A model generated the notes under the pieces. It made no database searches and was not told where the DNA came from. It worked only from the letters and a program-made list of their open reading frames with translations. This document shows positions 1 through 40,201 of a DNA stretch of 64,000 nt, in pieces. This DNA is from Omphiscola glabra (taxonomy: Eukaryota > Mollusca > Gastropoda > Lymnaeidae): the NCBI GenBank assembly GCA_964017045.1, contig OZ024798.1:26569847-26633846 (forward strand), in the 5' to 3' direction. The position numbers and the translations under genes are program-made. The number at the start of each line of letters is the position of its first letter. Position 1 is the first letter of the stretch.

Positions 1-100
1 ACTGTATGTAAAAGATACAAATATATATATATATTTTTTAAACTTAACTGCTGAATTAAGACAATTGCTTGATGAAATCGATTCTTCCCTTGCTCACCAG

Positions 101-28175
<28,075 letters not shown>

Positions 28176-28560
28176 TGAGGAAACGTTTGACCTCGATACC
28201 TTGTCCAACATAGAAAATTGATTCAGCCAGGAAGTAACTGTCAATGGATGAAGTTACAATTTCTTCTCCTGGACTCCCGTAATGCTCCAGCTGTCAGGAA
28301 ACAACTTTGATAGGTCTTCTTATGTAAATTTTGACCTTTGTTTTCTTAAGTGGTTCACTTCATTTTTCCACTCATAGACCAGTTTCAAAACATGTGCTGA
28401 GATGGCCAACCACATGTTGATTCCCTGAAAAAAAACTGATCAAATTTCTACTGAGCTGCAAGTGAAAATGGTTGGATTTTACAGCACAATTTTTTAAAAT
28501 TTAGTTTTGAAAATTTTAAACTTGTTGTATAAATAAAAACTTGTATCTAAAAGATTTTTA
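28176..28560 (+). other. RPTP 3' untranslated region with polyadenylation signal
   Basis: AT-rich sequence follows the stop. A canonical AATAAA lies at 28532-28537, about 360 bases after the stop, and is the first good cleavage signal. Alternative, more distal ends cannot be excluded. Confidence 0.55.
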
Positions 28561-29360
28561 ATTCTGAACCTACTTGTGGTGGACCACTGGGTAGTGAGTC
28601 ACTGACCATCAGGCCACAGGTTGAGTTCTACTGCTGTGTTGATATTAATAATCATTTGATGTTGTTTTTCACACCTATAACGTGTCAGTTAACCTTTAAT
28701 AATGTGTTAGTATTATCTTTAACAATCTGTTAGTTATGCCTTTATAGATCCTCTTAGCACTTAATGCCACTGATTTTTAAAAAAAAATTAAATGAAAATT
28801 ATCAAGAAAATACAAAATTATTTTAAGCTCCCAAAGTAACTTTTTTATTTTATTTATTTGAAGATGATCAGATATAACTCAATTATTGGCTGAGTATTTT
28901 AGTGCATAAATATATTTTATGTTATTGTAAAGAGACTAGTCACAGTGAACTTTGCTGGTTACTTCAATACTTTTGTTAGTAAAATGAAAGCAAGTGAAAT
29001 TGATAACGGTGGAACTTGTAATTCTCTTCTGAGTAAGCACCGATAAAGTCTGTTATGTGTGAGTGCAGGGTGACGGTAAAAAATGTTGAATTATCTTCGG
29101 ATGTTGGTGATATTGGAACAAAAAAATCTGAAAATAATAACCTTGACTGATTTTTTTTTAAATGGTTTAATTATTTTTATTTGTACTCAACTATGCATTT
29201 ATAATAATCTATTTATATTTAAACATGTATTTTGTACCAGTTTACATTTCTAAATTCCTATGTTTCCATTACTTTTGTCCATAAGGAGTCAATACGATCA
29301 TATCATTCGCACATATCCTATGACTTTTGTTGATACTGATACTTGTCTCATCACCAAGGC
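28561..29360. other. Intergenic AT-rich DNA
   Basis: Downstream of the phosphatase gene. I see no exon pattern, RNA gene or recognisable element here. Confidence 0.5.
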
Positions 29361-29364
29361 ATTT

Positions 29365-29500
29365 ATGTTTTGATATAACATCTGATGTTTTTGATATAAC
29401 ATCTGATGTTTTTGATATAACATCTGATGTTTTTGATATAACATCTGATGTTTTTGATATAACATCTGATGTTTTTGATATAACATCTGATGTTTTATAA
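29365..29500. repeat. 21-bp minisatellite, 6 copies
   Basis: Near-identical units of gatataacatctgatgttt plus t. It creates a short false open frame on the minus strand. Confidence 0.93.
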
Positions 29501-30795
29501 ATATGTTGAACTTCTTTGTATCTTCCAGTTGTTGAAGATTTGATGAATCTCTGTACTATGATGATGCTTCTTCTAGATAAGATAAATTGATGCTGAATGG
29601 CCTTGTTTGTTACCACAACAACACATTGTTATAATGGAGAAGTGCAGATTCCATAGAGATTGAGAAGATCATTATGAATTTGTTTTTGAAATTAAAAAAA
29701 TTATATCTGTAGTTAATAGATTTTAATGTAACCCCTATTGGAACAATAATTTTACACTTGGAATTAATCAAAATGTTTTGAAAATTAGCTCGAATCCAGT
29801 TGAATCAAAATTACAAGTAATTAATTTGTAAACTTGAAATCATAATATATTTATAAAAAAATGCCCCCATAGGTCATTTTTATTCTTTTTAATTGAGCAA
29901 ACATAAAGAAGGGTGAATTTTTGCCACTGCATGTTATTTGATTAACCATATGTTTGTCAGTGTGATCATGAATGGAGAGCATTACTTAATCGGAGATAAA
30001 ATCATTGCCACAATCATCATTATTTATGTCCTCAAGTAATATGATATTTTGTTTAGAGACTTAAGCTAAGCAAATTATGAATTTTAATATTCCACAGATT
30101 TATTCTTTACCAAGAATTTGAGTGCAAATAATCATTTAAATGTTTACCATTAGAGCATTGTCAAACTAAGAGTTCAGCATTACAATGTATTTAAATGTCT
30201 CCGACAGAGGTGAGGGGGGTTAGGTGGTTTCTCATCGTGTATTCATTATTTGTTTTTTTTTCTTATCATCTGTCAAAAATATTAATCTTCTAAAAATGGG
30301 TTATCGTAATTCCTCATGTCCATCACATTGATACTATGTTATCATATAAAATAATATTGTCTTTGATTCTAGTCCAAACTGGTGCACTCAGTTGTAAATC
30401 AGAATTGCAACTGGATTTATTCTAGTCCATTGCATTATGGTCCCAAAGTTGAATAGAATTTCCAGTTACATGTAAATTACTTCTAGTCTATTTTGAAATA
30501 AACTCTATATCCAAACACAAAAAAAGGTGGAGTGGGGATGTGGGAGTAGGAGAAGAAACTTTAGAACAATTTATGTAGAAATTATTTTTAGTAAAAGTAG
30601 AACAAGTCATTTTTCAAGTCTGCACAAAATGAAGTTTTTGTATTGATGACCATAGTTGACTGTGTGTAAACCACCATCAAGTAGAGTTTATTTGTTTCAA
30701 TGTTAAAATTTCAGTCCATAGTGCCTAGAATTGTGGATTACATTGTTGTGCGACTTTCCATTATATTTTTAAGAAAAAAATAGTGTTTATTTGCA
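29501..30795. other. Intergenic AT-rich DNA
   Basis: No gene, RNA or transposon end that I can support. Short open frames have no protein character. Confidence 0.5.
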
Positions 30796-30799
30796 GCAA

Positions 30800-31445
30800 G
30801 CATTTCTTGGTAAGAGCATGATAAGTTTTCTGAGTGACAGTTGCCTGTTAAAAGAGCATGATGAGTGCACTGAGTGACAGTAGCCTGTAAAAGAGCATGA
30901 TGAATGCACTGAGTGACAGTAGCCCGTTAAAAGAGCATGATGAGTGCACTGAGTGGCAGTTGCCCGTTAAGAGCATGATGAGTGCACTGAGTGACAGTTG
31001 CCTGTTAAAAGAGCATGATGAGTGCACTGAGTGACAGTTGATGTTAAAAGAGCATGATGAGTGCACTGAGTGACAGTAGCCTGTAAAAGAGCATGATGAA
31101 TGCACTGAGTGACAGTAGCCCGTTAAAAGAGCATGATGAGTGCACTGAGTGGCAGTTGCCTGTTAAGAGCATGATGAGTGCACTGAGTGACAGTTGCCTG
31201 TTAAAAGAGCATGATGAGTGCACTGAGTGACAGTTGCCTGTTAAAAGAGCATGATGAGTGCACTGAGTGACAGTCGCCTGTTAAAAGAGCATGATGAGTG
31301 CACCGAGTGACAGTTGATGTTAAAAGAGCATGATGAGTGCACTGAATGACAGTTGCCTGTTAAAAGAGCATGATGAGTGCACTGAGTGACAGTTGATGTT
31401 AAAAGAGCATGATGGGTGCACTGAGTGACAGTTGATGTTAAAATC
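30800..31445. repeat. 40-bp minisatellite, about 16 copies
   Basis: Units of aaaagagcatgatgagtgca plus ctgagtgacagttgcctgtt. Unit ends vary (gcctgt, gatgt, gcccgt), which gives a mosaic order of variants. Confidence 0.92.
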
Positions 31446-31774
31446 ACTGAAATATTATTTTACCACTCTTTACTTACTCATTTAAAAAAAAGCCTTTGAA
31501 TGTTTCAATGTTTTCAATAATGTGCATTGGTGTTATTTGTTTAGAGATAATGCCTCACTGATCGCCATGGTAACAGGTGTTTACCAGGGAAGTTCTTCGT
31601 TCTTTTTCTATGCAGATTCTCTTATTCGTCCCACAGATTTGCTGCTCAGTATCATGTGGGTTATTTCTTGATTTATTGGTTTTTGATGTTCTGTAAGAAG
31701 TGGGAAATGCGTACATGCCAACCTGTTGGGGTCAAAAACTGTACAAAATAATCCATCAAAAACTGTACAGCAGT

Positions 31775-31996
31775 GATGGGTTGCCGAGCGGTCTAAGCTG
31801 ACTCAATCCAAATAGCTGGTGGTCCAGAGTTCAATCCCCACCAAGGCCAACATCCCAAGCACCCCAGGTGGATGGAACTCGTTAGCCTTGGACGGCATCT
31901 CATCTAAGAGAAGGCAAACTCTGAGTTCAAACCAGGAGCCAAAATGATCAATACATTGATCGTGGGCCCTCAAATATGAATGGAAAAAAAAAGAAA
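31775..31996 (+). mobile_element. tRNA-derived SINE
   Basis: The head reads gggttgccgagcggtctaag, close to box A of class II tRNAs (Leu/Ser), with a box B-like gagttcaatccc at 31827-31838. The body ends with gatcaatacattgatcgtgg and gccct, then an A-rich tail. The last 36 bases before the tail nearly match the 3' end of the LINE at 46356-46391. Full-length by appearance, about 220 bp. Confidence 0.8.
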
Positions 31997-32003
31997 TGGC
32001 ATG

Positions 32004-32226
32004 TTTACATCGGTTTAGTTTGCATCTTTTAAATAAAGATAGCTTTGTTTTAAGTCAGATTTTCATCAGATTTTGAGTTTTTTTACACAGGTCTATAGCA
32101 ATTGTCTTAAAAATTTACATCGGTTTAGTTTGCCTCTTTTAAATAAAGATAGCTTTGTTTTAAGTCAGATTTTCATCAGATTTTGAGTTTTTTTACACAG
32201 GTCTATAGGAATTGTCTTAAAAATTT
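32004..32226. repeat. 111-bp direct repeat, 2 copies
   Basis: Two nearly identical copies beginning tttacatcggtttagtttgc, immediately after the SINE. Confidence 0.88.
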
Positions 32227-32239
32227 ACTTTGATCATAA

Positions 32240-32602
32240 ATGTGCTAGCAAGTTAGATGTAACTAAACAAATTCTTCAGTTCATTATGCCAGCTTTAGTA
32301 ACAATGAGAAGTTAGATGTAACTAAACAAATTCTTCAGTTCATTATGCCAGCTTTGGTAACAATGAGAAGTTAGATGTAACTAAACAAATTCTTCAGTTC
32401 ATTATGCCAGCTTTAGTAACAATGAGAAGTTAGATGAAACTAAACAAATTCTTCAGTTCATTATGCCAGCTTTAGTAACAATGAGAAGTTAGATGTAACT
32501 AAACAAATTCTTCAGTTCATTATGCCAGCTTTAGTAACAATGAGAAGTTAGATGTAACTAAACAAATTCTTCAGTTCATTATGCCAGCTTTAGTAACAAT
32601 GA
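32240..32602. repeat. 59-bp tandem repeat, 6 copies
   Basis: Nearly identical units of gttagatgtaactaaacaaa plus ttcttcagttcattatgcca. Confidence 0.93.
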
Positions 32603-33089
32603 AGGTTCCTGTTTTTAAATGTATAAAGGGAAAGACAAAATTATTAAGGTTACAGCCTTATTTTTCACCGTACCGGGGCAAAAGTCCTGTGAATATTATT
32701 TTATTTTATTTACCATAGCCTCTACCTGGATATAAAGTGTTAATTAAAAGTTTTAAACATAGTTACACAAAGTGATTTGTAATCATGGTTTCCTACTCAG
32801 AGCAGTTACAACCATACAGTACTGTAATACTATTAAAGAATGGTCTCAACACAGCCATGCTCAGTTTCTAAACTTAAATAGCCTACCAATCTCAGACTTT
32901 GGGCCAAAGGTCATTTTGAACGGACCAATAGGATTTGAGCTTCAAGGCTATGTTGCATTTATTGCACTGCCAGTTATAATTTACCAAATCCAGTGAAAAA
33001 TCATAGAGAATCCTATACGGCCGTGCAACTCAGAAAATATAAACCGTACAAGTTGGCATGTATGAATATGATATTACACATAAACAATT

Positions 33090-33172
33090 AGATCCGAGCT
33101 TGCCAACCTGGGGACTTAGACCCAAGCTTGCCAAACTGGGGACTTAGACCCGAGCTTGCCAACCTGGGGTGA
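33090..33172. repeat. 28-bp tandem repeat, 3 copies
   Basis: Units of gacccgagcttgccaacctg plus gggactta. Confidence 0.85.
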
Positions 33173-33429
33173 GAGGTGCCATTTTAGGGGCACAAGGAAA
33201 TGTGATTATAAGAGACTGGGAAAAATTTGTTGGCGTTGCTGAGTGTAGAAAATGTTGGGAAACCTGGCTTAGACCTTTCATTGTCAATACTGAAATAATC
33301 CAGTAAAATAGTACTTTATATGACCTGTTACAATATGCCAGTACTTTCGTGTATTTGTGGCCAGCTGTTAAGCGTCTGTATTATTCTTCTAATAAATTAA
33401 ACATGAAAAGTGAAGAATTATTTATCTTA

Positions 33430-33555
33430 ACACTCTTGTTATAGGGAGGTTTTTTGATTTCTATGGAACCATCGTATCGTTTTACCCAACTCTTGTTATA
33501 TGGAGGTTTTTGCTTTCTATGGGACCATCGTATCGTTTTACCCACTCTTGTTATA
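33430..33555. repeat. 58-bp direct repeat, 2 copies
   Basis: Two copies of cactcttgttatatggaggt and ccatcgtatcgttttaccca, followed by the start of a third. Confidence 0.8.
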
Positions 33556-33559
33556 TGAG

Positions 33560-33785
33560 AGAACTCACTGTCTTATCAAAGTGTGACCATACGATTTCTT
33601 TGTCCAGATGAGAGAATTCACTGTCTTATCAAAGTGTGACTACAAGATTTCTATGTCCAGATGAGAGAACTCGCTGTCTTATCAAAGTATGACTACAAGA
33701 TTTCTATGTCCAGATGAGAGAACTCACTGTCTTATCAAAGTATGACTACAAGATTTCTATGTCCAGATGGGAGAACTCACTGTAG
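33560..33785. repeat. 53-bp array, left block
   Basis: About four copies of gagagaactcactgtcttat with tgactacaagatttctatgt. The same array continues at 34500-34810. Confidence 0.9.
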
Positions 33786-34074
33786 AAGAAAATGACATGG
33801 ACATAAAAAAAAATTGCCTGAAGGAAAATGCACTGACCTGACAGTAGGTTTTGTTTATAGTATTAATAAAATACCTAGTCATAATATAGTCAGTCCTTGG
33901 TGGGGGAGAAACAATTCAGGTTGAAAAAAAGTTGTAAATACAACGAAAAAATACACTTGAAAATTTTCTCATTTTTGTTTTAAACTCTATTAAGTTTTTA
34001 TGGAGAATTGTATATTTTAAATTGTCACTTAGATTTTTAAAATGGTTTTACAAAAGACAGAAATAGTTATGATT

Positions 34075-34306
34075 CAAATTGTTAGATACCATCTGATTTG
34101 TTAGATACCATCTGATTTGTTAGATACCATCTGATTTGTTAGATACCATCTGATTTGTTAGATACCATCTGATTTGTTAGATACCATCTGATTTGTTAGA
34201 TACCATCTGATTTGTTAGATACCATCTGATTTGTTAGATACCATCTGATTTGTTAGATACCATCTGATTTGTTAGATACCATCTGATTTGTTAGATACCA
34301 TCTGAT
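34075..34306. repeat. 19-bp minisatellite, about 12 copies
   Basis: Essentially perfect copies of tttgttagataccatctga, lying between the two blocks of the 53-bp array. Confidence 0.95.
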
Positions 34307-34499
34307 GTACAAAGTTAAGCTGGGACCAGCGCAATGTTCTTTTATTTCTAAAAATTGATGTAAAAAAACTATAAATATTTGTGTGCATAATATTGTGTAC
34401 TTGTGTTTCCACCTCTCCGCCATTGGTCCTTCACATTTGTTTGATGACTTGTCTTTCAATGAACCATCCAACTCTTGACTACAAAACTACAAGTGTTAT

Positions 34500-34812
34500 G
34501 TCCAGATTTCTATGTCCAGATGAGAGAACTCACTGTCTTATCAAAGTATGACTACAAGATTTCTATGTCCAGATGAGAGAACTCACTGTCTTATTAAAGT
34601 ATGACTACAAGATTTCTATGTCCAGATGAGAGAACTCACTGTCTTATCAAAGTATGACTACAAGATTTCTATGTCCAGATGAGAGAACTCACTGTCTTAT
34701 CAAAGTATGACTACAAGATTTCTATGTCCAGATGAGAGAACTCACTGTCTTATCAAAGTATGACTACAAGATTTCTATGTCCAGATGAGAGAACTCACTG
34801 TCTTATCAAACT
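34500..34812. repeat. 53-bp array, right block
   Basis: About six copies of the unit also found at 33560-33785, less diverged from one another than the left block. Confidence 0.92.
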
Positions 34813-35099
34813 ACTGTGCCTCACATCCAATCTCTTTCTCAGTCATTCAATACTTAAATATGTCAGTCATCTACTCTCGATGTTTAGGTATTTCTATTGC
34901 AGATACTTGATCAATGACAATAAAGTATCATTCCAACAACTTGCCGGTCACAGCGGTTGTGCAGAGTTGGCGTGATTGAATGTGTTTGTGTTGACATTAG
35001 TGTAATCAGCGGCCTCACTAGGCTGGTGTCACCCGGTGCGGTAAACTACTGTGTGACGCCCTTCTAGACTTCCCCCATGTCCTTCCTCCAAGCATGCCT

Positions 35100-35580
35100 G
35101 CTGTGGTGACACCCTGTTCACGTGAAACCCTGCTCTGGTGGCACCCTCCTCATGTAACACCTTGCCCTGGTGGCACCCTGCTCTGGTGGCACCCTGCTCT
35201 GGTGGCACCCTCCTCATGTAACACCCTGCTCTGGTGGCACCCTGCTCTGGTGGCACCCTCCTCATGTAACACCTTGCCCTGGTGGCACCCTGCTCATATG
35301 AAACCCTGATCTGGCGGCACCCTGCTCATATGACACCCTGATCTGGCGGCACCCTGCTCATATGAAACCCTGATCTGGCGGCATCCTGCTCATATGAAAC
35401 CCTGATCTGGCGGCACCCTGCTCATGTGAAACCCTGCTCTGGTGGCACCCTGCTCATATGAAACCCTGATCTGGCGGCACCCTGCTTACGTGACTCCCTG
35501 CTCTGGTGCCGCCCTCCTCATGTAACACCCTGTCCTAGCGGCACCCTGCTCTGCCGGCACCCTGATCTGGTGGCACCCTC
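35100..35580. repeat. Composite GC-richer minisatellite
   Basis: Mixed units of caccctgctctggtggc, ctcatgtaacacc and ctcatatgaaaccctgatct in varying order. It gives false proline- and glycine-rich frames. Confidence 0.88.
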
Positions 35581-35704
35581 CATTTGTGAAACGCACTCGA
35601 GCGAACTCAGAATTTTCTATTTGGTGCCACCTCCCGCCCGCGTGCGTTTCTCACTTAGTGACGCTACTGAGTGTAATGGCTTGCTTAAACGTATGTTTTG
35701 TGCA

Positions 35705-36690
35705 CATATAGGTAGCTACTAACAAGTGAAACTTTGGTTCAAGTGTACTAGTTCCTATATTGTGCCACATTTGGTAGCTACTAACAAGTGAAACTTTGGT
35801 TCAAGTGTACTAGTTCCTATATTGTGCCACATTTGGTAGCTACTAACAAGTGAAACTTTGGTTCGGAGGTACTAGTTCCTATATTGTGCCACATTTGGTA
35901 GCTACTAACAAGTGAAACTTTGGTTCAAGTGTACTAGTTCCTATATTGTGCCACATTTGGTAGCTACTAACAAGTGAAACTTTGGTTCGGAGGTACTAGT
36001 TCCTATATTGTGCCACATTTGGTAGCTACTAACAAGTGAAACTTTGGTTCGGAGGTACTAGTTCCTATATTGTGCCACATTTGGTAGCTACTAACAAGTG
36101 AAACTTTGGTTCGGAGGTACTAGTTCCTATATTGTGCCACATTTGGTAGCTACTAACAAGTGAAACTTTGGTTCAAGTGTACTAGTTCCTATATTGTGCC
36201 ACATTTGGTAGCTACTAACAAGTGAAACTTTGGTTCGGAGGTACTAGTTCCTATATTGTGCCACATTTGGTAGCTACTAACACGTGGACCTTTGGTTCAG
36301 ATGTACTGTTCCTATATTGTGCCACATTTGGTAGCTACTAATACGTGGACCTTTGGTTCAGATGTACTAGTTCCTATATTGTGCCACATTTGGTAGCTAC
36401 TAAATATGTGGACCTTTGGTTCAGATGTACTAGTTCCTATATTGTGCCACATTTGGTAGCTACTAATACGTGGACTGTTGGTTCAGATGTACTAGTTCCT
36501 ATATTGTGCCACATTTGGTAGCTACTAATACGTGGACCTTTGGTTCAGATGTACTAGTTCCTATATTGTGCCACATTTGGTAGCTACTAATACGTGGACC
36601 TTTGGTTCAGATGTACTAGTTCCTATATTGTGCCACATTTGGTAGCTACTAACACGTGGACTGTTGGTTCAGATGTACTAGTTCCTAGAG
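35705..36690. repeat. 62-bp satellite, about 16 copies
   Basis: Units of tggtagctactaacaagtga, aactttggttc and tactagttcctatattgtgc. Two internal variants (caagtg and cggagg) alternate irregularly in the first part. The last seven copies carry a distinct acgtggacc variant. Confidence 0.95.
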
Positions 36691-36783
36691 AAAACGGATC
36701 CCTTTTTTTCATCTCCAAAATAACACTAGGTACCGTAACCTGTACAAGATTAAATAGTTCTTTCTTTTGTAATAACAGATACG

Positions 36784-36853
36784 CAGGGCCGGCCTTAGGC
36801 CACTGCAACCTATGCGGCCGCATAGAGCCCCGCAATTGTTAGGACCGGCCCTG
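36784..36853. mobile_element. 70-bp hAT MITE
   Basis: Ends CAGGGCCGGCCTTAGG and (reverse complement) CAGGGCCGGTCC. Flanks CAGATACG (36776-36783) and CAAATACG (36854-36861) are an 8-bp target duplication with one change, as expected for hAT. Confidence 0.75.
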
Positions 36854-36954
36854 CAAATACGAGTATCAATGCTGTTCTAATGATGAGTAATCACGTAAGT
36901 AACAGCAGTGTTATGGGAAAGTTACCAATTTATAAAAATAGTCGAATCATCCCC

Positions 36955-37035
36955 GATAGGATCTAAATGTGTTAATCTGCTAAATGAGTTAATCTGCTAA
37001 ATGTGTTAATCTGCTAAATGAGTTAATCTGCTGGG
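36955..37035. repeat. Short tandem repeat, about 17 bp
   Basis: About four copies of taaatgagttaatctgc and variants. Confidence 0.8.
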
Positions 37036-37439
37036 TCAATCATTGGATTTCCTCATGAGCGATGTAACGTTTCAGGAGCCGTAGCGAGAAAGGATGGCAA
37101 GTGGGTGATACGGGGGTAGGGGGACATTTTCGGTCAACTGCAAAGTGCTATCAGACAAACTGAAGTTTTTGAAATGGAATCTCAATTAGTACTGCTAAAT
37201 GTCACCAGATGTTGTCTATGATCTATAAAATAAAACATCCGGATGATCGAGTTTTGCTTATAAAACATATTATCTTATTTTGTGGTGCAAAAAAATAGTG
37301 AGAAAATACAGTACCGGTACTTAAAATGAAGAACAATTCGAATCAACATAAAGTAATTAATATTTCAATAGTAAGTATAGACCCGCATTTAGCTTATCCG
37401 TTTGGCAAAAGCCGTTTACATATTTGCTACTACTACGCG

Positions 37440-37528
37440 GGCCGAGTTTTTAAAAAGAAAAATTTAAACCTGGCGGGCCGCATCTGGCCCGCGGACCACA
37501 ATTTGAGGACCCCTGCCTTACTAAATGT
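37440..37528. mobile_element. hAT terminal fragment
   Basis: The right end reads ccacaatttgaggacccctg, the reverse complement of the caggggtcctcaaa type of hAT terminus, preceded by the usual ggcccgcgg sequence. The opposite end was not identified. Confidence 0.45.
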
Positions 37529-37864
37529 AACAAAATAAGATCAATAACTGGGATAGTTTCGTCGACGAGTTTTAACCCTTTAAACATCAAAACTTTGTGA
37601 CGTGATGTTTTGTTACAGTTCCAATCATCGCCTTTGTGTTGTTGTTTGACACCGGAGCGAGGTCGGATTTTGCAATTCTGTCGTTAGGAAGTCGGAAATC
37701 TTTTTTTTTTTTTTTTTTTTTACTATATTTTAATGTTAGTGACTGTTGTATTTTCCCAGCGCTCTTCAAAGCGGCGCCCGCTGGTGCCCTTCATATACTA
37801 TCCTGGTGCCCTTTTTTTCTTTGTCGGCCTTAATGTTAATTAGCTTTTCAAGAAACAAATATTT

Positions 37865-38005
37865 CTTGATTACATTGGGTCATGCCTTCATATTTTGTGG
37901 GCCATGTCTTCATATTTTGTGGGCCATGTCTTCATATTTTGTGGGCCATGTCTTCATATTTTGTCGGCCATGCTTTCATATTTTGTGGGCCATGCCTTCA
38001 TATAT
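37865..38005. repeat. 21-bp minisatellite, 6 copies
   Basis: Units of catgtcttcatattttgtgg plus gc. Confidence 0.92.
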
Positions 38006-38924
38006 TGCGCGGCTATCCCGTAAGCACCTTTCTTGCTTTATTGCAATATTATTTAATTTGGTTCCAATTTAAATGACCTCTTGCCTATCCCGCTACAAAA
38101 CAATATAAGAAAAGTAATAATAGTTCAAGTGATCCGACTCGTCTATTAGGGTTCAGTTGGGACCGGGTGTTTTGAGGCCATACCCGGTAGACCCGAGTCG
38201 GGTCCGGGTATAGCATTACAATTCAGTATTTATGCTACCGCTACCCGGGTGTTACAGTTCAGGATTTAGGCTACCTATACCTGGGTGTTACAGTTCAGGA
38301 TGTAGGCTACCCTTAGAAAACGAGAATTATTTTGCACTCTGTGGCGTACCGTTATATCTATATGGTTATGAAAATGTAATATGTTTTGGCTCATAGAGTG
38401 AACAATTTGTAACAAAGTACTGAAAATACGTATACACAGAAAAACTATAGCTAAGCTGGTGATACTAACTAGATTCAATTTAATTATACTATTTTTAAAA
38501 AAACTATGTCAACTTACAGCAAGGGAAAAGTTACACTCTTCAAAAAATGCAAATATTAATTTACACACACACACATAGAAGTACAATATTGCAATTACAG
38601 AAATGCTCGTAAATAACTAGGAAATATAGAAAAACCTCTCCTCTCCCCCCCCCCCCCCAACCGGCTAGGACAGATGTCAGCCTATATTTAGGGATTAAAT
38701 CATAATAAATTCAAGAACATGCCTCATCTGGTAGATTTCATTAGAGCGTCACCTGGTAGACTTCATTAGAGCGTCACCTGGTAGACTTCATTGGAACAAA
38801 TAGAACGTATTCGAACGTAAACAACCTTTTCCCAATCAAAGGAGTCGGCGACGTCAACTTCAAAACAAAGAAAGGGGAGAGAAGTGGTGGACGCTTTAGC
38901 TCTACGTTGATGTGGGAAAACATA

Positions 38925-39062
38925 CGTCCAGAAACAGGCTGTACATATAACAACTCATTGGTGAAAACAAAGGTCCAGAAACAGACTGTACATTAAACAA
39001 CTCAATGGTGAAAACAAAGGTCCAGAAACAGGATTTACTATAACAACTCAATGGTGAAAACT
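38925..39062. repeat. Tandem repeat, about 50 bp, 3 copies
   Basis: Units of ggtccagaaacagactgtac plus acaactcaatggtgaaaac. The surrounding 38.1-39.7 kb holds no gene that I can support. Confidence 0.8.
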
Positions 39063-39759
39063 GCCTGCATACAACCAGTTGCTATCATGAATGCATCAAA
39101 GTCGAAGGCTCCATAAACATCACAAAAAATCAAATTTGGAGCGGGAATGCTATGCTTGCAAGAGTACTGCTAGTTGTTAATTTCTTTCATTTTCCTTATA
39201 CCAATGTACCAAAAACTGTTTCTTTTCATATAGTGAAGTAATTGATATAGATTAGGGACCAGACCTGAAAACAATTATAGACAACCAGAGAAATCGGAGA
39301 AAAGTCATGCAGGTCTATCTAAACCCGCACCCTACCCCATTTTATTTTTTTTATGTCGGTAGAAGACATGGCTAACGACCCGGTCATGTGACATATTCTA
39401 ATTCTACTATTACAGAAGCTATAAAAACTATACAGAAAAACATGACAACTTGTTTGAATGAATGTACCGTATATTTGATGGGTTGATTCGTTTGCATAAT
39501 TTTTTAGTCTAATCGTTTTAATTGTTGCAAATATCAGAATCTATACTGTTTTCCATCAGACTTAGGGGTAAGGTTTCTCATTTTCCGGGGATTCGCTTAT
39601 CCCGGGAAAACGGGAATAAAGTTTTCCTCATCCCGGGATAGAAGAAATTTACTTTACAATAGATCATAAAAGGATTTAACTCTAAAAGAGTGGATTGTTA
39701 TAGTTGTCTAATTGTTATTGTCTAGTAATGGATAAAACAACAATGTTAAGTTTATTTGA

Positions 39760-40185
39760 GAGTTTGGTCACTATGTACGAGTTGGTCACTTGGTACTATT
39801 TGGTCACTTGGTACTAGTTGGTCACTTGGTACTAGTTGGTCAAATGGTACTAGTTGGTCACTTGCTACTAGTTGGTCACTTGGTACTAGTTGGTCACTTG
39901 CTACTGGTTGGTCACTTGCTACTAGTTGGTCACTTGGTACTATTTGGTCACTTGCTACTAGTTGGTCACTTGCTACTAGTTGGTCACTTGCTACTAGTTG
40001 GTCACTTGCTACTTGTTGGTCACTTGCTACTAGTTGGTCACTTGCTACTAGTTGGTCCCTTGCTACTTATTGGTCCCTTGCTACTAGTTGGTCACTTGCT
40101 ACTAGTTGGTCCCTTGCTACTAGTTGGTCACTTGCTACTAGTTGGTCACTTGCTACTAGTTGGTCACTTGTTACTAGTTGCTTGA
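39760..40185. repeat. 18-bp minisatellite, about 23 copies
   Basis: Units of ggtcacttgctactagtt. The length is a multiple of three, so long false frames run through it in several frames. Confidence 0.95.
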
Positions 40186-40201
40186 TTTTGCACAGCGTAT
40201 C

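Noticed and set aside
31775..31850. A functional tRNA gene
   Set aside because: Box A and B are tRNA-like but the arms do not form a full cloverleaf, and the sequence runs on into a SINE body with a LINE-like tail.
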